A stretch of DNA of 64,000 bases from Nitrospira sp. BO4 (GCA_030144965.1 JAMPUU010000026.1:1-64000), one strand, 5' to 3'. Positions 24,983-35,322 are shown, counted from the stretch's first letter. Notes: generated by a model from the letters alone, not told the origin. Numbers and translations: made by a program.

Positions 24983-26281
24983 ATGAGCTACTCCTCCGTT
25001 ATCGAATTCCTCTACAGCCTTCAAAAACACGGCATCAAGCTGGGCTTGGAGACCATGCGGCTTCTCTTGGAGAGGGTTGGCAATCCTCACCGTGCGCTTC
25101 GTGTGCTTCATATCGGAGGTACCAACGGCAAAGGGTCGACCGCGGCGATGGCCGCGGCGGTGCTTCAACATTCAGGCCGGCGCGTCGGGCTCTATACATC
25201 TCCTCATCTGATCGAATTCCGTGAACGGATTCGTGTCAATGGTTGCGTGATCACGGAAGATCGCGTAGGAGAGTTGATCACGCGATTGAGGGCCGCTCAG
25301 AAACACGATCTGCAGCCGACTTTTTTTGAGATGACGACGGCCCTCGCGTTCCTGTACTTCGCAGAATCTGAAGTTGACGTCGCCGTACTAGAAGTCGGGT
25401 TGGGCGGACGGTTTGACGCGACCAACGTGATGGAGCGACCGCTCTGCAGCGCAATCACGACGATCGGTTTGGATCATCAGGAGTATTTGGGGCATACGGA
25501 GGGTGCGATCGCCTTCGAAAAAGGGGGCATCATCAAGCCGTCCGTACCGGTTGTGGTGGGACGTATTGGGTCGGAGGCTGAAACCGTGCTGCGCCGGATC
25601 GCTGACGATCGGACGGCACCGTTGTGGCAGCTCGGCCGCGAGTTTCATGTTGAAGGGAACGACTCCGAAGAGTTTGCCTATCGTGGGGTGACGCGTGTGA
25701 TTGAGGGGCTGGCTTGCGGCCTGGCAGGGCGCCACCAGTGGGACAACGCCGCTTGTGCGTTGGCACTGCTTGAAGCTGCCGGTCAATTGGGGCTTGCAAC
25801 GAATGACACGGCCGTACGTGAGGGCCTGCGGACTGTGTCATGGGACGGTCGCCTAGAGTCCATCGATGAGTCTCCGAAGGTTTTGCTCGATGGCGCACAT
25901 AACCCTGCCGCGGCGCATGCGCTCGCACGATATCTGAACGAATATTCCACAAATCATCCAACTTCTCGGATTATTCTGGTGTGGGGCATGATGCGCGATA
26001 AAGATCATCGGGGATTCATCGCGCCGTTGCTGCCGATGGTGTCGGAGATCGTGTTGACACAGGCGGCTCTTGCACGATCTGCCACGATCCAAGATCTTCG
26101 CGCAGCCCTGCAAGAATGGCATGGCTCGCTGTCGGAGTCCGTTCTTCCTATGGATGCGCTGGCAGTTGCCAGAAGCCGGGCAATGCCTCACGATCTTATC
26201 TGTATAGCCGGATCACTCATGCTCCTGGGGGATATCAAAGCGGCAGTAAGCGGCTGTGGTCTGTCACCGATCCGTGGCTAA
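24983..26281 (+). CDS. folC: Folylpolyglutamate/dihydrofolate synthase
   Basis: A 432-aa Mur-ligase-like enzyme adding glutamate to dihydropteroate and folates. The ATP site is GGTNGKGSTAAM (P-loop, about residues 47-58). SPHLIEFRERIRVNG is the classic omega and substrate loop. EVGLGGRFDATN holds the second Mg-binding site, and LDGAHNPAA marks the C-terminal domain. ATG 24983 was preferred to two TTG codons just upstream. Its stop is 1 bp before the lptD start. Confidence 0.96.
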   Translation: MSYSSVIEFLYSLQKHGIKLGLETMRLLLERVGNPHRALRVLHIGGTNGKGSTAAMAAAVLQHSGRRVGLYTSPHLIEFRERIRVNGCVITEDRVGELITRLRAAQKHDLQPTFFEMTTALAFLYFAESEVDVAVLEVGLGGRFDATNVMERPLCSAITTIGLDHQEYLGHTEGAIAFEKGGIIKPSVPVVVGRIGSEAETVLRRIADDRTAPLWQLGREFHVEGNDSEEFAYRGVTRVIEGLACGLAGRHQWDNAACALALLEAAGQLGLATNDTAVREGLRTVSWDGRLESIDESPKVLLDGAHNPAAAHALARYLNEYSTNHPTSRIILVWGMMRDKDHRGFIAPLLPMVSEIVLTQAALARSATIQDLRAALQEWHGSLSESVLPMDALAVARSRAMPHDLICIAGSLMLLGDIKAAVSGCGLSPIRG

Positions 26282-26282
26282 C

Positions 26283-28751
26283 ATGGTAGATCCTTTCTTG
26301 TGGATCTGCCGGTGGCTCCTGCTCGTCGTCACCGTGCTCTTCCTCTCTCCATATCCTGGATCAGCTGCGGAAAACCGGGTTGGCGCCGGAGCGTCGCCCG
26401 CCTCGTCCGCCCCTCTCGATATCACTGCGGAACGCATTGACTATCGGCAAGACACGGAAGTGTATGACGCGGACGGATCGGTCGTGATCCAACAGGGCAC
26501 AATGAGGCTGACCGCCGATCATGTCACCATTCAGGTTCTTCCGGGGATTCTGACGGCTATTGGCCACGTGCATCTAACGGATCCGCAGGCGGATGTCACG
26601 GCCGAACGGATGGACATCAATATCAACACCGAGGCCGGTGTCGCCGCGCACGGGCAACTCTACGTTCCGTCTACCAACACGCTGGTTTCGGGTCGGCTGT
26701 TGCAGCGATTTTCAGAATACCATTACCGGGCGAAAGACGGCAGCTTTACAAACTGTGATGCGCAAGGGGGCGAAGTGCCGGCGTGGCGGTTCCGGTTTAA
26801 GGATCTTGATATGGGCATGGGTGATACATTGGCGTTCAAAAGCGGGTGGTTCTGTCTATTCGATGTCCCGACCATTCCCTTGCCTACCTTTTCCTATCCG
26901 CTGACCAAACGACAGACCGGATTTCTTATTCCAACCGTCGGGTATGACAGTCGCTTCGGAACCCACGTACGGGGAAGTTTTTTCTGGGCCATCAATCCGA
27001 GTCAGGATCTCACCATTTCACCGTCCTACTACAGTAACTTGGGATATGGGTCGGATGTCGAGTATCGGTATGTCCTGGACCGGCGATCCCGTGGAAAGTG
27101 GTATCTGAGTTATTTGCAACAGACACAGCTTTCCGGTGTCGCAGGCGTGACCGACACCGGAGCGAATGCCGAAAAATCACGGGCAACACTGACCGGTAGT
27201 CATACGCAATTCATTACCGATACGCTTTTGCTCCGAGCGAACGCGAATTTGGTCACCGACCCAAACTTTCTTCAACAGTTGAGCAATTCGGGGGTGCTGC
27301 GAGCCTTACCGAGCGCCGAATCAAACCTTATGGCGACCCAGCGGCTGCCCTACGGCAATCTCTATCTCTTGGGTCTCTATCTGCAGCCGTTACAAGCCGG
27401 CGGAAAGGACACGTTTCAACGTCTGCCGGAGGCCGGCTACAACCTTCCCTACGTTTCACTGTTCAATTCGCCTCTCTTGTTGGGCATGGAAGGCAATTAC
27501 GTCAACTTTTACCGAGATCAAGGGTTTACGCTCAACAGGATCAATATGGTTCCTGGGATTGCGACTGAGGTGATTCAGCTTGGGCATATGATTGGGATCC
27601 GCCCGCAAGCAAAGTTCCGCGAGGTGTATTACACGCGGGGAGCGCAGTCAGAGGAAGGACAGCATCGGGAGACTTTTTGGTTGGGGGTGGACGCCACCTC
27701 CAAACTGGCGCGCCGGTTTTCGCTCGCTGATGGGGGTAGCCTGTTGCACACCGTCGAACCCTCTGTGACGTACGAGTATGTGCCGTCCACGAGGCAATCC
27801 GAACTGACTCAAATCGACCAGGTCGACGACCTGCCGAAAAAGAATCTGCTGACCTATATGATGCGTAGCCGTGTGCTTGAATCAGGTAAACAAACGGCAT
27901 TCAACTGGTTGGACCTGACCGTGGCTCAGAGTTATCGTGTGGGCGATGTGCAGATGATGGCTCGGGATTTCACGCCGGGCGTCCTTCCCTTCTTGGGGTC
28001 CGTTACACAACCGCTCCAGCCGGCTACGGTATCCATTCAAGGGAAGAAATTTTCTGATATCTGGATGCGGGCCGTCATCGGCAACAACCTCCCGCCGTTT
28101 GCGGGGATCTCACAACTGGATGCCCCAATATTCGGGCGCGCCGCCCAGGCATGGGCGATGCGGCCCCCCATCAATCGATACCTGACGATTGACGCGTTCT
28201 TCGATCCCTATCAGCCAGGCGTAAGCCAGTTCAACACGGATCTTCGGTTTCAAGAAGGAACCAATTGGTATTTCGAAGTAGGCCAACGGTACACGAGAGA
28301 AGGCAATCGAGTGCGACGAGGCGATCTTTGGAATCCTATCTCGTTCAACGAGGTGTATGCCCCGACGCAGGAGATCCAGTTTGTCACGATGGGCGGCGCG
28401 GTGCGCACCCCTTGGGGATGGGCTTTCGGGGCGAAGGCGTACTATGACGTCAAGAATGGAAGAAGTCCTGAATTGGACGCGGTGGCGCTGTATCAGAACC
28501 CATGCAAGTGTTGGTCGGTCGGGTTTTATTATCTGAAATTCCCCGATCGTGAGCAGTACAGCTTCATGTTGAGTCTCACGGGGGTCGGTTGGACCGAGAG
28601 CACCGGAACCGTCGTGATGCGGACGCTACTGAGCCCGCTCCTGTGGGGCGAGCGTGGCCTTCCGTGGGCGGCTCCAGGCGGGCCCTATGGGCTCCCTCCT
28701 CAAGCCCCCGGGGCAGCCGATGGATCGACGGGAGCTCAAACAGGGCGATGA
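26283..28751 (+). CDS. lptD: LPS-assembly protein LptD
   Basis: An 822-aa outer-membrane barrel that inserts lipopolysaccharide. A signal peptide ends SAAEN. The N-terminal OstA/LptA-like jellyroll (LDITAERIDYRQDTEVYDADGSV, then LTADHV, then ITAIGHVHLTDPQ) is followed by a long Tyr/Gly-rich beta-barrel region. Characteristic is CDAQGGEVPAWRFRFKDLDMGMGDTLAFKSG with PTFSYPLTKRQTGFLIPTVGYDSRFG, the LptD_N hinge. The ATG directly after the folC stop is preferred over GTG 26256. The C-terminus ends in a Pro-rich tail. Confidence 0.93.
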   Translation: MVDPFLWICRWLLLVVTVLFLSPYPGSAAENRVGAGASPASSAPLDITAERIDYRQDTEVYDADGSVVIQQGTMRLTADHVTIQVLPGILTAIGHVHLTDPQADVTAERMDININTEAGVAAHGQLYVPSTNTLVSGRLLQRFSEYHYRAKDGSFTNCDAQGGEVPAWRFRFKDLDMGMGDTLAFKSGWFCLFDVPTIPLPTFSYPLTKRQTGFLIPTVGYDSRFGTHVRGSFFWAINPSQDLTISPSYYSNLGYGSDVEYRYVLDRRSRGKWYLSYLQQTQLSGVAGVTDTGANAEKSRATLTGSHTQFITDTLLLRANANLVTDPNFLQQLSNSGVLRALPSAESNLMATQRLPYGNLYLLGLYLQPLQAGGKDTFQRLPEAGYNLPYVSLFNSPLLLGMEGNYVNFYRDQGFTLNRINMVPGIATEVIQLGHMIGIRPQAKFREVYYTRGAQSEEGQHRETFWLGVDATSKLARRFSLADGGSLLHTVEPSVTYEYVPSTRQSELTQIDQVDDLPKKNLLTYMMRSRVLESGKQTAFNWLDLTVAQSYRVGDVQMMARDFTPGVLPFLGSVTQPLQPATVSIQGKKFSDIWMRAVIGNNLPPFAGISQLDAPIFGRAAQAWAMRPPINRYLTIDAFFDPYQPGVSQFNTDLRFQEGTNWYFEVGQRYTREGNRVRRGDLWNPISFNEVYAPTQEIQFVTMGGAVRTPWGWAFGAKAYYDVKNGRSPELDAVALYQNPCKCWSVGFYYLKFPDREQYSFMLSLTGVGWTESTGTVVMRTLLSPLLWGERGLPWAAPGGPYGLPPQAPGAADGSTGAQTGR

Positions 28752-28836
28752 TCCGTTTGACACCAAAATCAATGGTGGGGTACGATGCCGTGGTAGGTGT
28801 GTGTGCATGATTTTAACCCTGAAGGAGGGCGAAGAC

Positions 28837-29184
28837 GTGGCTGGTGACGCCTTGAAAGTTGAAGATTCGACTTGGGATGCCGAAGTCATGAAGGCCTCGG
28901 AACTTGTCATGGTGGATTTTTGGGCCGTGTGGTGCGGCCCCTGTCAAATGGTGGCTCCCATCGTTGATGAATTGGCCAAAGAATACGACGGGAAGCTCAA
29001 AGTCCGAAAGCTGAACACCGACGAGAATCCGGAAGTGGCCGGTCGTTACCAGGTGATGAGCATTCCCACCATTCTCTTTTTTAAGAATGGTCAGCCGGTT
29101 GAAAAGCTGGTAGGAGCCAGGCCAAAACGCCAATTCAAGGAAGTCATCGATTCGCTCCTCGCGCAACATGCGGGGACTGCCTAG
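28837..29184 (+). CDS. trxA: Thioredoxin
   Basis: A 115-aa thioredoxin with active site WCGPC, cis-Pro SIPT and the usual DFWAVWCGPC...IVDELAKEY framework. A perfect AAGGAGGG precedes GTG 28837 by 7 nt, which decides the start; the frame extends 61 codons upstream over the lptD tail without another RBS. It reduces disulphides in the cytoplasm. It is encoded just downstream of lptD and upstream of recN. Confidence 0.93.
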   Translation: MAGDALKVEDSTWDAEVMKASELVMVDFWAVWCGPCQMVAPIVDELAKEYDGKLKVRKLNTDENPEVAGRYQVMSIPTILFFKNGQPVEKLVGARPKRQFKEVIDSLLAQHAGTA

Positions 29185-29349
29185 AGAGGTGCCGAACACA
29201 GCGGCCGGTGTTGTTGTCGCATCGTTCAGGCGCTCAACGTATCCAAGCATACGCTTCACATTTGTGCTCGGTGTGATATCGCGAGACCGTCGTTTTGAGT
29301 GTGCACATGTGTCTCCCGCATCCGGCTAAAATTCCTTGCCGCCGCAGCC

Positions 29350-31020
29350 ATGCTCACTGAGCTGCGTATCACCAATTTTGCCGTCATTGAACAGCTGAGT
29401 CTGAACATCGACTCAGGGTTTACCGTGTTAACCGGCGAAACAGGGACCGGTAAGTCCCTGTTAATCGATGCGGTGGCCCTTCTGGTCGGTGGGCGCGCCT
29501 CAAACGACCAGATTCGGTTCGGCGCAGACGAAGCGCACCTTGAGGCATCATTCGAAATTCCTCCCGCGCATCCCATCCTCCAAGTCCTGCGAGCCCAAGA
29601 GATTCTTGGCCCACAGGACTCTGAGCTTATCATTCGGCGCATCATTGCCCGATCAGGAAGGAACAGAGTGTACCTGAACGGAGTATTGAGCCCGGTCCAT
29701 CTGCTTGAAGAGTTTGCCGGTACGTTGATCGATATCCACGGTCAGCATGATCAGCAATCGTTATTGTCCAATCCCGCTCAGCTTGAAGTTCTCGATGCGT
29801 TCGGTCGTTTGCAGGAATTGCGGCTCACGTATCGAACGACGCATCAGGATTGGGTACGTTCCCGTCAAGAGCGCGCTGAGCTGGCTGTTGCCATGCAGCA
29901 GCGGGCACAACGGGAAGATCTTTTGAAGTTTCAACGGCAGGAATTGGATGAAGCCGTCTGCCGTATCGGAGAGGAAGAGATTTTGCAGGCCGAACGCCAA
30001 CGCTTGGGTTCGTCACACCGTCTGGCTGAACTGGTGTCGGAGGCTCAGGAACGGATTCAAGGTGATGGTCATGGCATCTTGGCTGACTTGGCGTTGACGG
30101 AACGCGTGTTGGGTGAACTGACCCACATCGACCCTGAGATGGAAGGGACGAGTCGGCTCGCATCTGAGGCCAAAGTGCTGCTGAAGGAAGTCGCAGATAG
30201 TCTTCGTAGTTATACCGAACGTTTGGACGCAGACCCGATGCGGTTGATGGCGATCGAGGATCGTTTGGCTCTCATTCAGAACATGAAGAAGAAGTATGGT
30301 GGGACCATCGAGGCCGTTCTGGCGACGCACGAGCGGGTGAAGGACGAGCTGGAGCAGCTTTGGCGATCGGACAGTGAGATCGAGCGATATGATCGACTCA
30401 TTCATGAACAACAGGTGAAGGTTTCGGACTTGGCACGGCAGCTTTCGGACAAACGAAAGGAAGCAGCCAAACGGTTGACGAAACTGGTGGGCAAGGAGCT
30501 CGATGCGTTGAGAATGGGATCCGTACGCTTCCTGGTCCAGGTCATGCTGAACGAGGCGTATGGCTCGGATGGAGTCGATCGTGTCGAGTTTCTGTTGTCC
30601 GCCAATGTCGGAGAACCTTTGAAGCCCATGTCTCGCGTGGCATCCGGGGGGGAACTCTCCCGAGTGATGCTGGCCCTGAAATCCGTCCTTGCCGACGTCG
30701 ATCATGTGCCGGTTTTGATCTTCGACGAAATAGATACGGGAGTCGGAGGGGCGGTTGCGGCGACGATCGGGAAACGGTTACGGGCGCTGGGTCAGTATCA
30801 TCAAGTGTTATGTATCACCCATCTGCCGCAGGTGGCTTCCCAAGCCCGACATCATTTCTGTGTAGAAAAATCGGAGGTGAAGGGACGGACAGTGGCTTCG
30901 GTGCGTGTGCTGGCCGGAATGAGCCGTGAGGGTGAAATTGCGCGTATGCTCGGCGGGGAACGGGTGACTCAAAAGACTCGGGCGACGGCGGCCGAATTGA
31001 TCGCCGGAGCGCACGAATAA
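29350..31020 (+). CDS. recN: DNA repair protein RecN
   Basis: A 556-aa SMC-like ATPase holding broken DNA ends. Walker A is GETGTGKS (residues about 30-37). A long coiled coil fills about 150-370. The ABC signature (MSRVASGGELSRVMLALK) and Walker B (LIFDEIDTGVGG) are intact. ATG 29350 (MLTELRITNFAVIEQL) is the family start; an upstream TTG at 29299 lacks support. Its stop abuts the stop of the convergent HD-GYP gene with no gap. Confidence 0.96.
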   Translation: MLTELRITNFAVIEQLSLNIDSGFTVLTGETGTGKSLLIDAVALLVGGRASNDQIRFGADEAHLEASFEIPPAHPILQVLRAQEILGPQDSELIIRRIIARSGRNRVYLNGVLSPVHLLEEFAGTLIDIHGQHDQQSLLSNPAQLEVLDAFGRLQELRLTYRTTHQDWVRSRQERAELAVAMQQRAQREDLLKFQRQELDEAVCRIGEEEILQAERQRLGSSHRLAELVSEAQERIQGDGHGILADLALTERVLGELTHIDPEMEGTSRLASEAKVLLKEVADSLRSYTERLDADPMRLMAIEDRLALIQNMKKKYGGTIEAVLATHERVKDELEQLWRSDSEIERYDRLIHEQQVKVSDLARQLSDKRKEAAKRLTKLVGKELDALRMGSVRFLVQVMLNEAYGSDGVDRVEFLLSANVGEPLKPMSRVASGGELSRVMLALKSVLADVDHVPVLIFDEIDTGVGGAVAATIGKRLRALGQYHQVLCITHLPQVASQARHHFCVEKSEVKGRTVASVRVLAGMSREGEIARMLGGERVTQKTRATAAELIAGAHE

Positions 31021-32154
31021 TTATGCAGCAGGGGCGATGGTCGTGGCGGGAATAGAGGCAGTGGATTCTTTTACAACATCAATGAAGAGCTCCAGGAGGA
31101 GCGGGTCGAAATGCGTATGGGATTGAAGCGAGATCTGGTGGATCGCGGCATCGATGGAGAGGGAAGATCGGCCTGGCGAGTCCGCAGTCAGGTGATCAAA
31201 CGCTTGGGCAATACAGACAATACGGGCCAGCAGCGGAATCTCCGCGCCTTGAAGTCCGCGAGGATAGCCTTGCCCATCCCATCGTTCGTGGTGGGATGCG
31301 ATGATTTGCCCTACCTCGATTGGCAAGCCCAGCGGCTTAATCAGCCGCGCACCTCTGTCGCAATGCTCCTTACACACGGCCGGCTCACCTGACGGTAAGA
31401 TCTGGTCTTCTGCAAATCTATAAGATGGAAGGCCGGCTTTCCCTATGTCATGCAGGAAGGCTCCCATGGCCAACGTCTTTTGTTCGGAGAGCGTAAGGCT
31501 CAGCCTGGCAGCCATCAACGTGGCATTGAAACTCACACGGCTCGAATGATTAAGCAATTGACGGTCCGTGGCTTCCAGGATATCCGAGAGGAGCGGCAGG
31601 AGGTTCATTCCCCCTTCTTCTTGTTCCGAGACAAAATCACCCTCTGATTTCGTGCAGAGAGCAAAGTATCCTGCCTTAAGCCTATCCCAGGCCCCTACGC
31701 TTTCTCCCTCCGACCCCCAGAGCTCTGTTGATGTCTTCAGGCAATGACGAAGAAAGTCGAGTCGGCGTTTCTTTTCCATCGTCTGCTGGATGAGGGTAAT
31801 AAGCTCGTTGATGTTGAACGGCTTAAGCAAGTAACCCGCGGCTCCGTGCCGAGTGCCTTCCATGGCAGCCCTCAGACTCCCATAGCCTGTGATAATCACG
31901 ACCTCCACATTGGGATGATCGCGCTTGATCTCCTGAAGGAGGTCCAGCCCATGGCGGTCTGGAAGCTTCTGATCCAGTGTAATGAGATCGATAGGCTCGC
32001 TTCTTAGAACTTCCAACGCTGTCTTGGCATTTTCTGCAGCGTGGATGTCGAAGAAGGGACGAAGAATGACTTTAAGGGAATCTCGAGGGCCCGCCTCATC
32101 ATCAACAACCAGTACAGTGGGCCTTGTTTCAAGCTGCTCAGAAGTTATGCTCAT
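31021..32154 (-). CDS. Response regulator with HD-GYP-like output
   Basis: A 377-aa protein. An N-terminal receiver (VLVVDDEAGPRDSL, phospho-acceptor in DLITLDQKLPDRHG, Lys in LKPFNI) joins an HD-GYP domain (HDIGKAGLP, KEHCDRGARLI, HHERWDGQGYP, LLARIVCIAQAFDHLTA). HD-GYP enzymes hydrolyse cyclic di-GMP. In this copy the Asp normally found in the IADxFDALT segment is Gln (IAQAFDHLT), so metal binding, and hence activity, may be altered. It faces recN tail to tail and is preceded by a likely sigma-70 promoter. Confidence 0.85.
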   Translation of the reverse strand: MSITSEQLETRPTVLVVDDEAGPRDSLKVILRPFFDIHAAENAKTALEVLRSEPIDLITLDQKLPDRHGLDLLQEIKRDHPNVEVVIITGYGSLRAAMEGTRHGAAGYLLKPFNINELITLIQQTMEKKRRLDFLRHCLKTSTELWGSEGESVGAWDRLKAGYFALCTKSEGDFVSEQEEGGMNLLPLLSDILEATDRQLLNHSSRVSFNATLMAARLSLTLSEQKTLAMGAFLHDIGKAGLPSYRFAEDQILPSGEPAVCKEHCDRGARLIKPLGLPIEVGQIIASHHERWDGQGYPRGLQGAEIPLLARIVCIAQAFDHLTADSPGRSSLSIDAAIHQISLQSHTHFDPLLLELFIDVVKESTASIPATTIAPAA

Positions 32155-32220
32155 AACATCGAAAAGTCCGACATTTTACAAGCAATTCCTGTTCCTTTTC
32201 AGTCAGTTATAAGGCATTTC

Positions 32221-32250
32221 AATATACAGTAGTAGTGACAGAGAAATCAA
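32221..32250 (-). promoter_or_regulatory. Possible sigma-70 promoter of the REC/HD-GYP gene
   Basis: On the minus strand TTGATT (32245-32250), an 18-nt spacer and TATATT (32221-32226) give a plausible promoter about 60 nt before the start codon. Confidence 0.45.
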
Positions 32251-32347
32251 CCATAGGTAGGTTGCAATACTGCTAGGGTACCTATCTATTAAGATGGCGA
32301 ATGTAGTGGTTTGTGCATAAATGTGACATTCTTGTGGATAATGTGTG

Positions 32348-33778
32348 TCATTCCTGCACTGATTGTTCATGATCTTGACCGGCAGGCTGGTCTGGGCGGC
32401 CGATGCCGAGGGTATCCATGCGGTATTTGAGCATGCGGCGGCTGATCCCGAGTAGATTGGCAGCGTGGGTTTGTACGTAGTTTGTTCGTTTTAATGCATC
32501 GAGAATGATTTCCCGCTCAAACTCCATCACCGCTTTTTCGAGAGACATGCGACCTGCGAGGGTATCGTCTCGAAGAGATGTTGAGCGAGAGTCGCTCTTG
32601 ATCGATGCCGGTAGATGTTCCGGGGTGATTTCTGAAGCATGTTGAGACCAGATGAAAGCCTGTTCGACGAAGTTTTCCAGCTCGCGAACGTTGCCCGGCC
32701 AGGGATAACGAGTCAGGAGTTCTAACGCGTCTTTTCCAAATTCCGTGTGTGGCCGGCCCTCTTCTTCCAGCCGCTTTGCAAGGAAATGCTTGGCAAGGAG
32801 GGGGATATCCTCGCCCCGTTCGCGAAGCGGAGGGAGATAGAGCAAGATCACATTGATGCGATAGTAGAGATCTTCTCGGAATTGTCCTTTTCGAACCAGC
32901 TCGTCAAGATTCTTATTTGTCGCTGCCACAATGCGGACGTCGACTTTGATCGACTGAATGCCGCCGATTCGTGTAAATTCTCGCTCCTGAATGACACGGA
33001 GGAGTTTCGCCTGTGTGACGGGACTCAAATCGCCGATCTCGTCGAGGAACAAGGTTCCGGTGTTCGCCAACTCGAACTGCCCGACGCGTCGCGCCGTGGC
33101 ATCGGTAAAGGACCCCTTTTCATGCCCGAAAAGTTCGCTTTCAATCAGCGTTTCCGGGAGAGCCGCGCAGTTCAGTGCGACGAAAGGACGCTCTCTCCGT
33201 GAACTGTTATAATGCAATGCTTTCGCGACCAATTCTTTGCCCGTCCCACTCTCTCCGGTGATGAGAACAGTGGTGCGACTGTCGGCCACCTGCTCGATCT
33301 TTGAGTAGATCTCCTGCATGCCCTGGCTCTTCCCGATCAGATTGTGAAAGGCATATCGCTGGACGACTTGAGCGCGCAGCTGCTTGACCTCACGCTCCAA
33401 TTCGGAAGAGTTGAGGGCGCGATCGACGACAATGCGAAGTTCATCGACGTCGAACGGTTTCGAGAGATAGTCGGCTGCCCCGAGCTTCATGGCATCGACG
33501 GCCGTTTTCACGGATTTCGTGCCCGTGAGCATGATGACCGGGGTTATTTTCTTTTCCATGCGAAGCGTTTGGAGCACCGCCAGGCCGTCGGTTCCTGGAA
33601 GAATGACGTCGAGCAGGACAAGGTCGGGCTCTTCCTTCCGAAACATATCGAGTCCCTCATGCCCGTCGACTGCCTGGAGAATGTCGTAAATCGGCTCCAA
33701 TACCATTTTGAGAGAGGCACGGACTCGCGCCTCGTCGTCGATCAACAGCACTCGTTTTTTCGTGACCGCGCTCTCCAC
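32348..33778 (-). CDS. NtrC-family sigma-54-dependent response regulator
   Basis: A 476-aa activator. Receiver domain (VLLIDDEARVRASL, acceptor in LVLLDVILPGTDG, Lys in LSKPFDV), sigma-54 AAA domain (GESGTGKE Walker A, LFLDEIGDLSP Walker B, contact loop GSFTDA instead of the usual GAFTGA) and a Fis-like HTH (HAANLLGISRRMLKYRM). AAGGAG precedes GTG 33778, 17 bp after the histidine kinase stop, so kinase and regulator form one transcript. The GTG start excludes a 32-codon N-terminal extension that does not look like a receiver. Confidence 0.93.
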   Translation of the reverse strand: MESAVTKKRVLLIDDEARVRASLKMVLEPIYDILQAVDGHEGLDMFRKEEPDLVLLDVILPGTDGLAVLQTLRMEKKITPVIMLTGTKSVKTAVDAMKLGAADYLSKPFDVDELRIVVDRALNSSELEREVKQLRAQVVQRYAFHNLIGKSQGMQEIYSKIEQVADSRTTVLITGESGTGKELVAKALHYNSSRRERPFVALNCAALPETLIESELFGHEKGSFTDATARRVGQFELANTGTLFLDEIGDLSPVTQAKLLRVIQEREFTRIGGIQSIKVDVRIVAATNKNLDELVRKGQFREDLYYRINVILLYLPPLRERGEDIPLLAKHFLAKRLEEEGRPHTEFGKDALELLTRYPWPGNVRELENFVEQAFIWSQHASEITPEHLPASIKSDSRSTSLRDDTLAGRMSLEKAVMEFEREIILDALKRTNYVQTHAANLLGISRRMLKYRMDTLGIGRPDQPAGQDHEQSVQE

Positions 33779-33794
33779 ATCGACTCCTTGCGTT

Positions 33795-35072
33795 CTATCC
33801 GTGATCGGAGGGAAGATTGATCCGGAACGTCGTTCCGATTCCTTCGGTGCTCTGAACCCGAATCTCTCCTCCATGTTCCAAAACGATCTGGTGCGCGATG
33901 GTCAGGCCCAATCCTGTCCCTTCGTTCACTGGGCTCGCATGCTTGGTGGTAAAGAATGGGTCGAAGATGTGATCGAGGTTCTCAATCGAGATGCCGTGTC
34001 CCGTATCCTCGATTTCGATTTGCGCCCACACTTCACCGTCTGGTTTCTGGAGTCGATGAGTTCGAACTCGGAGAGTGCCGGTGTTTTCGCCAATGGCATC
34101 CATTGCGTTCAGGAGCAAGTTCAAAAGGACCTGTTTGATTTGCTGCCGATCTAACATGCCACGAGGAAGCTCGGACGCCAACTCTTTTTCAATCTTGATC
34201 CCGCGTCTGTCCGCTTTCACTTGGATGAAGTACAGGCATGACAAGACGATCTCATTCAGGTCCTCATCGGTCAATTTAGGTTCCATGTAGCGAGCGTAGT
34301 CGAGGATTTCTTGAATAAGACGTTCAATTCGATGAACGTCATCGAGCACCATTCGGCTGAATTCTCCGATGAATTGTCGGTCATCTTTCCGTTCGGGTGC
34401 CAGCTGAATGAACGTCTTGATCGAGGTCAGGGGGTTTCGGACCTCATGCGCGAAACCACCGGCGATAATTTCCAATGAACGTAAACGATCGGTTCGTCGC
34501 ATCAGGGCCTGGGATTGGCGAAGATCTTCATGGATCAAGAGGGAATCCAGCGCATTGGCCGCACTCTGGGCCATGGCGGTCAGCAGTTCCGTAGCCCGAG
34601 GGGCGAGCGCAGAGTTTTCAGTCTGAGATTGGAGTAGCACGAACGCGATCAGCCTGCCTTGAGTCAATAGCGGGATTGCCAGATTCGCGGGGAGAGCACT
34701 GAGTACGGCGGCCATCCCGTTGTCGGAAGCGGTCGTATGGACAGAAGCGGACAAAATAGGCGAGTCGAGGATGTGCTGGCGCCGAACGAGGTCTTGGACA
34801 AGAGGGTCGCTGAGGGCCACAACCGGAGGCATGGCTGCCGTATCTATCCGCCCATAGGAGAGCGCGTGACGAAAACGCTCGCGCTCACGTTCGAACAGAT
34901 AAAGGGACCCGTTCGGGTACTGAGAGGTTTCTGATAGACCAAACAAGATTCGCTCGGCAAGAACGGAAAGATTCGTCGGGTGCCCCATGTCCCGCATGAA
35001 TCGTGTGAGTTGCTGCAGCGACTCTGTCCCTGATAGTGGGGTATGCGTTTGGGGGGAGGTGCGAACGGTCAT
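33795..35072 (-). CDS. GAF-domain sensor histidine kinase
   Basis: A 425-aa soluble two-component kinase. An N-terminal GAF-like sensor (about residues 20-175), an H-box GGFAHEVRNPLTSIKTF with the phospho-acceptor His about residue 209, an N-box LLLNAMDAIGEN, and G-boxes DTGHGIS and GTGLGL. There is no transmembrane segment, so it senses a cytoplasmic signal. It is the partner of the NtrC-type regulator encoded 16 bp downstream. Confidence 0.93.
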   Translation of the reverse strand: MTVRTSPQTHTPLSGTESLQQLTRFMRDMGHPTNLSVLAERILFGLSETSQYPNGSLYLFERERERFRHALSYGRIDTAAMPPVVALSDPLVQDLVRRQHILDSPILSASVHTTASDNGMAAVLSALPANLAIPLLTQGRLIAFVLLQSQTENSALAPRATELLTAMAQSAANALDSLLIHEDLRQSQALMRRTDRLRSLEIIAGGFAHEVRNPLTSIKTFIQLAPERKDDRQFIGEFSRMVLDDVHRIERLIQEILDYARYMEPKLTDEDLNEIVLSCLYFIQVKADRRGIKIEKELASELPRGMLDRQQIKQVLLNLLLNAMDAIGENTGTLRVRTHRLQKPDGEVWAQIEIEDTGHGISIENLDHIFDPFFTTKHASPVNEGTGLGLTIAHQIVLEHGGEIRVQSTEGIGTTFRINLPSDHG

Positions 35073-35322
35073 GGGCGTGGTGAGCGATACTTCATGCCAC
35101 CCTACGGTGACGTGTGGTGAAAAGACTATTACGTATCATCACTAGGTGTGAAGTATACACGCCAGGTGCCGTTTCAGCCAGCGGATTTGGGTTTTTGACA
35201 TGACCGGGAACGATCGGATGTCGACTGTCCGTGTAGAGCGAGGAGGAGGAACCAATCGCCGGGATCAGCGGAAAAACTCCAGAAGAGCGGGCAGACGAAG
35301 GAAACTGTAGGGGAGGTAGGAA

